Part shown: positions 27,082-34,885 of the stretch, piece after piece
Numbering within the stretch: position 1 is the stretch's first letter
Layout of the letters: each line of letters begins with the position of its first letter
Assembly: GCF_026017845.1 (NCBI RefSeq)
Contig: NZ_CP100416.1
Coordinates: 2,269,343 to 2,333,342 of the forward strand
DNA: 64,000 bases
Source of the DNA: Amycolatopsis mediterranei
GTDB taxonomy: Bacteria; Actinomycetota; Actinomycetes; Mycobacteriales; Pseudonocardiaceae
Direction: 5' to 3'
Position numbers and translations under genes: made by a program
Notes under the pieces: generated by a model
Told to the model about the DNA's origin: nothing
The model's database searches: none
What the model saw: only the letters and a program-made list of their open reading frames with translations

Positions 27082-27404
27082 AAATGCCTCTCGGACGTGG
27101 TTCGTCGCAAGGGAGGCCCGGGCAGCCCGCGCGCAGGCAGGGCAAGATGGTGTGCGATGGGCGTTCACAGGGACGGACCCGGCACACCGTGTCATCGCTT
27201 GCCGACACTGCGCGCCGCTTGGGTTACGGATCACCGCGAGCCATTCGGTGGCTCTGGAGGCGACGGACACCAACTCATCCACGCCGCCGGTTGCGGTCTG
27301 TACTTACTGTACCCGAACCGGAGCCAGGACTACTCATCGAGGTCACCGGTTGTGGGCGGCGTCGCAGTCGTGGTCTGCACCACGGCCGCGACGCCGCCCC
27401 GGAA
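27082..27404. other. Intergenic gap between RIO kinase and helicase
   Basis: 323 bases without a gene. The end near 27354-27399 is the kinase terminator. A near-palindromic GTACTTACTGTAC lies at 27299-27311, and TACAGT on the minus strand within it could be a -10 element for the helicase, giving a leader of more than 200 bases. No riboswitch family is recognised. Confidence 0.5.
27354..27399 (-). terminator. Long hairpin after the RIO kinase gene
   Basis: A 12-bp perfect stem (GGGCGGCGTCGC and GCGACGCCGCCC) encloses a second stem (CGTGGT and ACCACG). It lies six bases beyond the kinase stop, so it is placed to end that transcript before the helicase gene. Confidence 0.75.
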
Positions 27405-28364
27405 TTACGCCAGCCCGGCGGCGGAAACGAGCTCCACCAGCAGTTCTTCGGTTCTCGTCACCTGCTCGCCCAGTCCCCGGCCGTGGAACCAGCCGGCCAG
27501 GTTGCGCACGTCCCGCGCCAGGAATTCGACGCCGCCGGGGTTGGCCACGACGTCGACGACCTGGGGCAGGTCGATCACCACCACCCGGCCCCGGTGCACC
27601 AGCAGGTTGTACGCCGAGAGGTCGCCGTGCGCGAGCCCCTCGGAGGCGAGCAGCTCGAGCGCGGCGGTGGCCTGGAACCACAGGTCCGTCAGTTCGTCCG
27701 GGTCCGGGCGGAGCTGGGCCAGCCGGGGCGCGGCGGTGCCGTCGTCCTCGCCGAGGAACTCGAGCAGCAGTTCGGTGCCCTCGCGCTGCACCGGGTAGGG
27801 CACCGGCGCACCGAGCGTCCACAGGCGACTCAGCGCGGCGAACTCCGCCACCGCCCACTGTTCGGCGATGAGGTTGCGGCCGAACGCGCTGCGGTGCGCC
27901 ATCGCCCGGTTTTCCCGGGACCGGCGCATCCGCCGCCCTTCCAGGTAGCCCGCGTCGCGGTGGAACAGCTTGTGTTCGTCGCTGCGGTAGCGCTTCGCCG
28001 CGAGCAGCGTGCCCGGCGTACCGGGCAACCCGCGCCGCAGGAGGTGGACGTCGGCCTCCTTGCCGGTCTTGAGGACGCCGAGATCGGTGTCGACCGCGGC
28101 GAGCTCGGTGACGACCCAGTCCGGCCGGGGGAGCGGGCCGTGCTCGGCGTCGTCCCAGGTGGACCAGCGGTCGGCCCCGTCGGGCAGCCGGTTTTCGGTG
28201 TAGGCGTCGTCGCGCAGTTTCGTGAGGCGGACGCGTTCGGCTTCGGTCAGCCGGCCGCCGCGGGTGGGTTCGGGTTCGCCGGACCGCCCGCGCCGCCGCG
28301 ACCGCACCTGGCGGGTGGGCTGGTCGTCGGACAGGTCGAAGTCTTCGAAGTCGTGCTGGCGCAC
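27405..28364 (-). CDS. RIO-type serine/threonine kinase
   Basis: 319 residues. After a charged, disordered N-terminus of about 60 residues the RIO kinase core shows LKTGKEADVHLLRRG (nucleotide loop), the catalytic loop HGDLSAYNLLVH and the metal-binding VVIDLPQVVD. RIO kinases act in ribosome maturation in archaea and eukaryotes; the bacterial role is unclear. It lies upstream of an RNA helicase on the same strand, which would suit an RNA-related role, but a terminator separates them. GTG start. Confidence 0.9.
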   Translation of the reverse strand: MRQHDFEDFDLSDDQPTRQVRSRRRGRSGEPEPTRGGRLTEAERVRLTKLRDDAYTENRLPDGADRWSTWDDAEHGPLPRPDWVVTELAAVDTDLGVLKTGKEADVHLLRRGLPGTPGTLLAAKRYRSDEHKLFHRDAGYLEGRRMRRSRENRAMAHRSAFGRNLIAEQWAVAEFAALSRLWTLGAPVPYPVQREGTELLLEFLGEDDGTAAPRLAQLRPDPDELTDLWFQATAALELLASEGLAHGDLSAYNLLVHRGRVVVIDLPQVVDVVANPGGVEFLARDVRNLAGWFHGRGLGEQVTRTEELLVELVSAAGLA

Positions 28365-28647
28365 TGGTGGGTTTCTCCTTGTTCAGGGATGCCCCACCGG
28401 GCGCGTGATCAGCCTCGGGGGGCGGGTGGGTGAGGGCGCGAAAGGGCCCGGACAGTCATCACGACAGGCACCTCCCGTTCTCAGCCACCGGCTCCCTGCC
28501 GGTTGCGCCCAGGATGCCGGAGCGATCCGGCGCCACGCAACCGGATTTCGCCGAGGGCCGCGAAAGGAGTATTTGTGACATTTCCTTGAATTCGGCCCCG
28601 CGGCGTGGTCACGATGAAAGGGCAGGCCGAACTAGGAGGGGCGGCGG

Positions 28648-30186
28648 ATGAACAGCTACGACGTGGTGATTGTCGGCGGCGGGCACAACGGCCTGGTGGC
28701 GGCCGCGTACCTGGCGCGGGCGGGCCGGTCGGTGCTCGTGCTCGAACGGCGGGAGGAGACCGGTGGCGCCGCCGTCTCGTTCCGCACGTTCGAGGGCGTG
28801 GACGTCCGGCTTTCGCGCTACTCGTACCTGGTCAGCCTGCTGCCGAAGAAGATCGTGGCCGACCTCGGCCTCGACGTGGAGCTGCGACGGCGCCGGATGT
28901 CGTCCTACACCCCGTCGGGCGGCTCCGGTCTCCTTGTCGACAACGACGACGCCGTCCGGACGGCGTCGTCGTTCCGGGCGGTCACCGGGTCCACATCGGA
29001 CTTCTCGGCCTGGCAGCGGTTCTACGAGCTGACCGAGCGTGTCGCCGGGCGCGCGTTCGGAACGCTCACCGAACCACTTCTGTCCGAAGTGGACTTCCGC
29101 GAACGCGTCGGCGACGCCGAGGCGTGGTCCTTGCTGTTCGAACGGCCGATCGGCGAAGCGCTCACGTCGTGGTTCGGCCACGACACGGTGCGCGGCGTGG
29201 TGCTCACCGACGCGCTGATCGGCACGTTCGCCCCGGCGGACGGCGAGGACCTGCGGCAGAACCGGTGCCTGCTCTACCACGTGATCGGCAACGGCACCGG
29301 CGACTGGGACGTCCCGGTCGGCGGCATGGGCGCGGTCACCCACTCGCTCGCGGCTTCGGCATCCGCGGCGGGCGCGCGCCTGATCACCGGTGCGGAAGTG
29401 CTCTCGGTCGACCCGGACGGCGAGGTGCGCTACCGGCGTGACGACACCGAGTTCGCCGTCCGGGGCGGGCACGTCCTGGCGAACGTCGCGCCGGCGACGC
29501 TCGCGCGGCTGCTGGGCGAGGAACCGGCGGAGCGCCCGGAAGGCGCGCAGCTGAAGGTGAACATGGTGCTGACGCGGCTGCCGAGGCTGCGTGACCCCGA
29601 CGTCGATCCGGCCGAGGCGTTCGGGGGCACCTTCCACGTCAACGAGACCTTCACACAGCTGGAGGCGGCGTACCGCGAGGCGGCGGCGGGCGGGATCCCC
29701 ACGCTCCCGCCCTGCGAAATCTATTGCCACTCGTTGACGGATCCCTCGATCCTCGGCCCGGCCGAACGCTCGGCAGGCACGCACACCCTCACCCTGTTCG
29801 GCCTGCACATGCCGGCCCGCCTCTTCGCGGGGCGCAACGAAGAGGCTCGCGAAACGGCGTTGCGCGCGACGCTGGCTTCGCTGAACAGCGTGCTGGCCGA
29901 GCCGATCGAGGACTGCCTGCTGACCGCGCCGGACGGCAGGCCCTGTGTGGAGGCGAAGACCCCGCTGGACCTGGAAGCCGAGCTGGGGCTTCCGGCGGGG
30001 CACATCTTCCACCGGGACCTGTCGTGGCCGTACGCGGAGGATCCGGCCCGTGCGGGCAGCTGGGGCGTCGAGACCGCCCACGAACGCATCCTGTTGTGCG
30101 GCGCGGGTGCCGCGAGGGGAGGTGGTGTCAGCGGCATCCCCGGCCACAACGCGGCAATGGCGGTGCTCGGCGTCCCCGGTACGTGA
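28648..30186 (+). CDS. FAD-dependent phytoene-desaturase-like oxidoreductase
   Basis: 512 residues. An N-terminal FAD fold (YDVVIVGGGHNGLVAAAYLA) is followed by the CrtI/PYROXD2-like body. The C-terminal FAD motif LLCGAGAARGGGVSGIPGHNAA matches the usual GxxxHPGGGVxGxxG of this family but lacks the HPG. There are no carotenoid genes in the window, so a PYROXD2-like role is as likely as carotenoid desaturation. ATG 28648 has AGGAGGGG upstream. It sits 172 bases before the repeat peptide gene on the same strand, and a link to that cluster is possible but unproven. Confidence 0.85.
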   Translation: MNSYDVVIVGGGHNGLVAAAYLARAGRSVLVLERREETGGAAVSFRTFEGVDVRLSRYSYLVSLLPKKIVADLGLDVELRRRRMSSYTPSGGSGLLVDNDDAVRTASSFRAVTGSTSDFSAWQRFYELTERVAGRAFGTLTEPLLSEVDFRERVGDAEAWSLLFERPIGEALTSWFGHDTVRGVVLTDALIGTFAPADGEDLRQNRCLLYHVIGNGTGDWDVPVGGMGAVTHSLAASASAAGARLITGAEVLSVDPDGEVRYRRDDTEFAVRGGHVLANVAPATLARLLGEEPAERPEGAQLKVNMVLTRLPRLRDPDVDPAEAFGGTFHVNETFTQLEAAYREAAAGGIPTLPPCEIYCHSLTDPSILGPAERSAGTHTLTLFGLHMPARLFAGRNEEARETALRATLASLNSVLAEPIEDCLLTAPDGRPCVEAKTPLDLEAELGLPAGHIFHRDLSWPYAEDPARAGSWGVETAHERILLCGAGAARGGGVSGIPGHNAAMAVLGVPGT

Positions 30187-30291
30187 CCGGAATCGGTGAT
30201 CGTGAATTGCCCGCCCTCCATATCCGGTGAACAAGACACCGTTTCCGCCGAATCGGCGCTGCCCCATGCAGGTGCATCGCGCGGGGTGGCG

Positions 30292-30320
30292 TTGACACCC
30301 GGATCCGCCGGTGCTCCCAT
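30292..30320 (+). promoter_or_regulatory. Candidate promoter for the repeat-peptide/ATP-grasp genes
   Basis: TTGACA (30292-30297), a 17-base spacer and TCCCAT (30315-30320). The -35 is perfect and the -10 weak. It lies 38 bases before the ATG of the repeat peptide. Confidence 0.4.
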
Positions 30321-30358
30321 GAAAAGGCCAGCGGCGGTGGGGCGCGGGAGGGGTCACG

Positions 30359-30625
30359 ATGGACGAACGAGCGGCATTCACGGATTTCCCGATCGAGATC
30401 AGAAGGCGCGCGGCGAGCTACCTCGGCGTGACTTCCCGGGCCGAAATTCCCGAAGTGTCACGGATCGGGTCCGAGGGCACCGAGAGTTCCGAAAACACCG
30501 AGAGTTCCGAAGGAAAGGAAGGCACCGAAGGGAGCGAGAGCACCGAGCGTTCCGAGATGACGGAAACCAGCGAAAACACCGAGACCAGCGAATCGGCGGA
30601 GCGGTATGCCGGCCGCTTCCGCTGA
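30359..30625 (+). CDS. Candidate graspetide precursor with six Thr-Glu-x-Ser-Glu-x repeats
   Basis: 88 residues; ATG 30359 has GGAGGGG seven bases upstream. Residues 1-40 form a leader-like region (FPIEIRRRAASYLGVTSRAE). Residues 41-79 are six hexads: TESSEN, TESSEG (plus KEG), TEGSES, TERSEM, TETSEN, TETSES. The tail ends in RYAGRFR. Repeated hydroxyl and carboxyl side chains are what graspetide ATP-grasp enzymes join as esters or amides, and such an enzyme is encoded just downstream. Codon use is less GC-rich than in neighbouring genes, partly forced by Glu, Thr and Ser. It matches no precursor family I know; an acidic disordered protein is the alternative. Confidence 0.7.
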   Translation: MDERAAFTDFPIEIRRRAASYLGVTSRAEIPEVSRIGSEGTESSENTESSEGKEGTEGSESTERSEMTETSENTETSESAERYAGRFR

Positions 30626-30761
30626 AGGTGACGGCGGGACCGTAGCGGCCGGCGAACCGTTCATCCCGGCCGAAGCGCGGCCTCCGGTGGTCGACGAGCT
30701 GGCGAGAGTCGCCTGGCAGGTCGCGGCGGCCCTCGAGGTCTGGGAAACCAGCGGGCGATGA
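30606..30761 (+). CDS. Overlapping 51-residue ORF between precursor and ATP-grasp genes
   Basis: Begins at ATG 30606 inside the 3' end of the repeat-peptide gene in another frame and ends in a TGA that overlaps the ATG of the next gene (ATGA). GGCGGAG lies just upstream. The product starts MPAASAEGDGGTVAAGEPF and ends with a predicted helix (VVDELARVAWQVAAALEVWE). Double coupling suggests it is translated. It could be a second precursor, a leader-binding helper or only a coupling peptide; no family is recognised. Confidence 0.5.
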   Translation: MPAASAEGDGGTVAAGEPFIPAEARPPVVDELARVAWQVAAALEVWETSGR

Positions 30762-31531
30762 CGCTGCTGGTCATCGCCCCGGACGCGGACGAGACGGCGG
30801 CCCGGTTCGCCGGCTTCGCGGCCGGGCAAGGGATTCCGGCGGTCGTCGCGCACGGGTTCGGCCGGGTCGGCGTCTCGGTGCGGGCGACCCGGGAGCGGGT
30901 GTGCCGCGCGCGGCTGACGTTCGACGGTGCCGAGGTCGGCGGGATCCTCAACCGCGGGACCGGCGGCTGGGGTGACGAGCCGGACCCGGACCGCGCGTTC
31001 GCCGCGGCCGAGACCTGCGCGGCGTTCTGGTCGGCGGCGGCGTTGTGGCCGGGGCCGGTGGTCAACCGGCCGTCGGAACACGGCTTCCTCGCGCGCCTGG
31101 ACCCGGTGGAACTCGCCGGCACCGGGGCCGTCGAGCCGCCGCGCACGGTGATCCTCAACGACGGTTCGGCGCCGGGACGGGAGGTGTACCGCATTCCCGA
31201 GTGGACAGTGGTGGATCCCGGCGCGCCGCGCAGCCGGTTCGACGTCGTCCAGATCGCCGACCCCGGCCGCGCGCGCCGGTTCGTCGTCGCCGGAGCCGGC
31301 GTCTTCGAGGTGGGTGGCGCCGGAGGACGGCTCGACCGGGAAACGGCGAACCGGGTGGCCCCGATCGTCGGCCGGCTCCGCGCGCGGGGCCCGGTGTTCG
31401 CCGACTTCCGGGCGGAACTGGGGGCCGGTGTCCCGCGGCTGGCCGACGTCTCGTGCTGGCCGGGGCACCAGCTGTTCCCGGACCTCGAGGACGAGGTCTA
31501 CGCGGCACTGCTGGCCGGGCTCACCCCGTGA
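30758..31531 (+). CDS. ATP-grasp-like protein lacking the catalytic core (possible pseudoenzyme partner)
   Basis: 257 residues, cytosolic. The N-terminus (LLVIAPDADETAARFAGFAA) resembles a pre-ATP-grasp fold. WPGPVVNRPSEHG corresponds to the position where graspetide ligases have their N-P/E motif. The end (VFADFRAEL, then LADVSCWPGHQLFPDLEDEV) parallels GVDFKID and FFLEANSMPCFEGYDE of the next gene. The central lysine and the E-x-N metal motif are absent, so it probably cannot bind ATP normally. Start and stop are both coupled to neighbours (ATGA and GTGA). A scaffold or partner role is inferred. Confidence 0.6.
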   Translation: MTLLVIAPDADETAARFAGFAAGQGIPAVVAHGFGRVGVSVRATRERVCRARLTFDGAEVGGILNRGTGGWGDEPDPDRAFAAAETCAAFWSAAALWPGPVVNRPSEHGFLARLDPVELAGTGAVEPPRTVILNDGSAPGREVYRIPEWTVVDPGAPRSRFDVVQIADPGRARRFVVAGAGVFEVGGAGGRLDRETANRVAPIVGRLRARGPVFADFRAELGAGVPRLADVSCWPGHQLFPDLEDEVYAALLAGLTP

Positions 31532-32430
31532 TCCTCTGCCTCGGCGTCGCGGCCGACCCGACCTTCACGGCCGGGCTGCGGGCCCTGCGCCGGGCCGGGA
31601 TCGCGTTCCGGCCGGTCGACCTGCCCTCGCTGGCGATGCGCGGCCGCATCCGGATTCCCCTGGAGTGCCCGGCCGACACCGTGGTGTCGCTGGACGGCGA
31701 GAGCCACCGGGCCGGGGACTTCGCCGCCGTCTGGTGCCGGCTCGTGGCGGTCGCTTCCGCCGCGCCCACCGACGAACTCGCGGCGGCCTCGGCGGGCCAG
31801 ACCGAGGCGCTGGCGCGGATCCTCGAATTCGTGCCCGGCAAGGTGATGACCCCGCCGCTGCGCGAAGCCTCGGGATTCACCAAGCTGCTGCATTCGGTGG
31901 CCCTCGGCGAAGTCGGCGGCTGGCGCATTCCGGAAACCTGCCTCACCTCGGACCCGCAGGAGGCACAGGACTTCGTCCGCGGCTGCCGCGCCGGGGCGAT
32001 CTTCAAGGGCGCCAGCGCGACGAAGACGTGGGCGACGGTCTTCGAACCGCACCACGAGTCCCGGCTGCCGCGGCTCGTTCACCTGCCGGTGCTGTTCCAG
32101 GAGCGGATCGTCGGGCCCGACGTGCGGGTCCACGTCGTGGGCGGCCGGTCGTTCGGCGAGCTGATCGACTCGCCGGTGCTCGACTACCGGACCGTCCGCG
32201 GGACCAACGACTACCGCCCGCTCGTCCCGCCCCCGGAAATCGCCGAAGGCTGTGCGCGGCTGACCGAGCACTGCGGCGTCCCCTTGCTGGGCGTCGACTT
32301 CAAGATCGACCGTGCCACCGACGAGTGGTTCTTCCTGGAGGCCAACTCGATGCCGTGCTTCGAGGGCTACGACGAGCGAGCCGGCGGCGCCATCTCGCGG
32401 GCGATCGTCGAGTGGCTCGTCACGCCGTGA
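31528..32430 (+). CDS. ATP-grasp ligase, candidate graspetide (omega-ester/amide) maturase
   Basis: 300 residues. The ATP-binding lysine is in GAIFKGASATKTW (Lys about 160), followed by the adenine/ribose segment LFQERIVGPDVRVHVVGG. The metal motif is DFKIDRATDEWFFLEANSMP (Glu about 271, Asn 273). This is the RimK-like ATP-grasp layout shared with microviridin-type maturases, which phosphorylate an acid side chain and join it to Thr, Ser or Lys. GTG start overlaps the upstream stop (GTGA). The 3' end overlaps the convergent hydrolase gene by 11 bases. RimK-like ligation of a free amino acid is the alternative. Confidence 0.72.
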   Translation: MILCLGVAADPTFTAGLRALRRAGIAFRPVDLPSLAMRGRIRIPLECPADTVVSLDGESHRAGDFAAVWCRLVAVASAAPTDELAAASAGQTEALARILEFVPGKVMTPPLREASGFTKLLHSVALGEVGGWRIPETCLTSDPQEAQDFVRGCRAGAIFKGASATKTWATVFEPHHESRLPRLVHLPVLFQERIVGPDVRVHVVGGRSFGELIDSPVLDYRTVRGTNDYRPLVPPPEIAEGCARLTEHCGVPLLGVDFKIDRATDEWFFLEANSMPCFEGYDERAGGAISRAIVEWLVTP

Positions 32431-33313
32431 CGCCGTGTTCCGCGCAGAGGCACCCGATGCCCGGCTCGATCCACTCCCGGCCCGCCCACTCCGGGTGGCG
32501 CTCGACGAGCACCGCCCGGACCTCCGCGACGAGCTGGTCGGAGTCCATCGCCGAGTCCCGGCGCCGCCAGGTCTCGTCGCGCAGCTCGCGCAGGTAGTCG
32601 CGGACGTCGGTGAGCACCGGCAGGCCGCCGATGTCGCCGTGGCCGGGGACGACCACGCGAGGAGCCGCCGCCACCAGCCGGTCCAGGACGGCGAGCCAGC
32701 CGACGCCCGAGACGTCCGTGTCGTGCGGCGGGAACCACGGGAAGATGGCGAACTGCCCGGTCTCGGCCAGGTCGCCGGTGAACAGGACGCCGGCGTCCGG
32801 GACTTCGACGACCTGGTCGCCGGCGGTGTGACCGCGTCCGGTCGGGCGCAGCCGGACGATGCGGCCGCCGAGGTCGAGGTCCCGCGAGCCGTCGTGGACC
32901 TCGTCGGGCGCCGGCACGTGGACGCCGTCGAGGCGGCGGGCGATCGTCTCGCCCAGGCCGCGGAACATCGCCAGGTAGCCGGGGCCCCGGGTGGCGAGGT
33001 CCTCGGCCTGGCCGCGGTTGACCAGGTACGTGGCCTCGCCGGCGAAGACCTGCGCGCCGAACGCGTGCTCGGGGTGGAAGTGCGTCGTGGTCAGGTACAG
33101 GCGCCGGCCCTTCGCCACTTCGCGGGCGAAGGCGAGCACCTGCGCCGCGTTGGCGGTGCCGATGCCCGTGTCGACGACCAGGACGGCCTCGGTGCCGCCG
33201 ACGACGCCGATGTTGGGCACCAGGTCGACGTGGTCGTTCGGGATCACCAGCAGGTCGGGGGCGATCTCCCGGGCGCCGGAGACGCGCACGGCGGGATCGG
33301 TCAGTTCGGTCAT
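32420..33313 (-). CDS. Metallo-beta-lactamase-fold hydrolase
   Basis: 297 residues. The metal motif TTHFHPEHAFG is HxHxEH instead of the usual HxHxDH. Further ligands are in GRGHTAGDQVV (His), FTGDLAE (Asp) and VVPGHGD (His). It is a soluble hydrolase of unknown substrate. ATG 33313 is supported by its position 82 bases from the divergent LysR gene; the open frame extends upstream without sense. The pairing with LysR suggests that LysR controls it. Confidence 0.88.
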   Translation of the reverse strand: MTELTDPAVRVSGAREIAPDLLVIPNDHVDLVPNIGVVGGTEAVLVVDTGIGTANAAQVLAFAREVAKGRRLYLTTTHFHPEHAFGAQVFAGEATYLVNRGQAEDLATRGPGYLAMFRGLGETIARRLDGVHVPAPDEVHDGSRDLDLGGRIVRLRPTGRGHTAGDQVVEVPDAGVLFTGDLAETGQFAIFPWFPPHDTDVSGVGWLAVLDRLVAAAPRVVVPGHGDIGGLPVLTDVRDYLRELRDETWRRRDSAMDSDQLVAEVRAVLVERHPEWAGREWIEPGIGCLCAEHGVTA

Positions 33314-33395
33314 GCCCCGATTCCACCGCCGCCCGGGCACCGGCGTCCAAGACCGGTTCGGTGGTGCCGATACCGGGCGAATATCGTCGCCGGTC

Positions 33396-34244
33396 ATGGA
33401 GCTGCGCACGCTGCGGTACTTCGTCGCGGTCGCCGAGGAACTCCACTTCGGCCGGGCCGCGGCGCGGCTGCACATGAGCCAGCCGCCGCTGAGCCGGGCG
33501 ATCAAGCAGCTGGAGACCGACGTCGGGGCCGTCCTGCTGCTGCGGTCCGCCGCGGGCGTCACGCTCACCCCGGCCGGGACGGCGCTCCTGGCCGAGGCGC
33601 GGGCGCTGCTCGACCAGGCCGATCAGGCCCGCGTGCGCGTCGCCTCGGCGGCGGGCGCGCCGACCCTCACCGTCGGCATCCTCGGCGACGGCGCCGACCC
33701 GGCCGCGAACCGGCTCGCCGACGCGTACCGGCGGCAGCACCCGGACGTCGAGGTCCGCGTCCGCGACGCCGACCTCACCGATCCGACGTGCGGGCTGCGT
33801 GCCGGACTGGTCGACGTCGCGCTGACCCGCGGGCCCTTCGACGAGACCGGCCTGGCGGTGCACGTGCTGCGCGCCGACCCGGTGGGTGCGGTGCTGCGCG
33901 CCGACGACCCGCTGGCCGGACGTGCCCGCGTCACGCTCGCCGACCTGGCCGGACGGCGCTGGTTCCGGTTCCCCGACGGCACGGACCCGGTCTGGCAGGC
34001 CTACTGGCACGGCGGCGAACCCCGCGAAGGGCCGGTGGTGCGGGCCGTCCAGGAGTGCCTCCAGGCCGTGCTCTGGAACGGAACCGTCGGGCTGATGCCG
34101 CTCGGGCACCGGCCGCCGGGGGAGCTGGTCGTGGTGCCGCTGACCGGCCTGGCCCCGAACCCGGTGGTGGTCGCGTGGCAGGACGGCGACGCGAACCCGC
34201 TGATCCGCTCGTTCGCCCGGATCGCGGCGGCCGCCTACCGGTGA
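33396..34244 (+). CDS. LysR-family transcriptional regulator
   Basis: 282 residues: N-terminal winged helix (MELRTLRYFVAVAEELHFGRA, then LHMSQPPLSRAIKQLE) and a periplasmic-binding-protein-like effector domain (TLTVGILGDGADPAANRLAD). It is divergent from the MBL-fold hydrolase gene, the classical LysR arrangement. ATG 33396 has TATCGT eight bases upstream. Inducer unknown. Confidence 0.93.
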   Translation: MELRTLRYFVAVAEELHFGRAAARLHMSQPPLSRAIKQLETDVGAVLLLRSAAGVTLTPAGTALLAEARALLDQADQARVRVASAAGAPTLTVGILGDGADPAANRLADAYRRQHPDVEVRVRDADLTDPTCGLRAGLVDVALTRGPFDETGLAVHVLRADPVGAVLRADDPLAGRARVTLADLAGRRWFRFPDGTDPVWQAYWHGGEPREGPVVRAVQECLQAVLWNGTVGLMPLGHRPPGELVVVPLTGLAPNPVVVAWQDGDANPLIRSFARIAAAAYR

Positions 34245-34247
34245 GGT

Positions 34248-34802
34248 TCAGACCACCGGGGGGCGGCGGACGTCGTAGAGGTCCCAGTCCAGCTGCCAGA
34301 ACGCGTCGATGCCGTGCTCGCGGATGTACTTGCGCTCGGTGTCGTGCACGGGGTAGCAGCCCGCGATGCTGATCGGCGGGCCGCCGATGTCGATCAGCGT
34401 GTACTGGTGCGCGTCGAGGCCCGCCGGCGCCGAAATGGCGAACGCCGTCATCGAGGACTCGGGGGCGATCGGCTGGCCGAAGTCGATGGTGTCGCCGTAG
34501 ACGAACGGGCACCGGCCGCGCAGCTGCTCGGCCAGGTAGCCGATGGCCAGCGCCCAGGTCGGGTCGTCGGACCGGACGCTGATCCACAGCTCCGGCCGCA
34601 CGCCGTGCCAGTCGGGGTGGTCGGCCAGGGAAAGGCCGTAGGTCGCGCCGGTCAGGTAGCGCGGTTCGGGCTCGTCGGCGTAGACGAACGCGATGACGTC
34701 GTCGAGCCCGGGCTGCGTCGAGGGGATGGGCTGCAGCCGGGGCGCGGCGGACCCCGTCAGGGTGTCGAGATGGGCGAAATACCGCTCGGCACGGCTCGGC
34801 AT
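34248..34802 (-). CDS. Suppressor-of-fused-domain protein
   Basis: 184 residues matching bacterial SUFU-domain proteins: PGLDDVIAFVYADEPEPRYLTGATYG at the front, WHGVRPELWISVRSDDPTWALAIGYLA and DAFWQLDWDLYDVRRPP at the end. Bacterial members are cytosolic and of unknown function, some linked to immunity against contact toxins. ATG 34802 is preferred because TATGCT ends seven bases before it. It is convergent with the LysR gene, only three bases away. Confidence 0.82.
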   Translation of the reverse strand: MPSRAERYFAHLDTLTGSAAPRLQPIPSTQPGLDDVIAFVYADEPEPRYLTGATYGLSLADHPDWHGVRPELWISVRSDDPTWALAIGYLAEQLRGRCPFVYGDTIDFGQPIAPESSMTAFAISAPAGLDAHQYTLIDIGGPPISIAGCYPVHDTERKYIREHGIDAFWQLDWDLYDVRRPPVV

Positions 34803-34885
34803 GGCGCGCAGCATACGACCGGCCGGGCATCGCCGTGGGTTATCCCGTTGGCCCGGGCGCGGCAAAATCGGGCAGGGTGGGGACC

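Noticed and set aside
28365-28647. Possible small gene in the gap before the flavoenzyme
   Set aside because: Short frames here have no RBS with a sensible start and no pattern beyond base composition.
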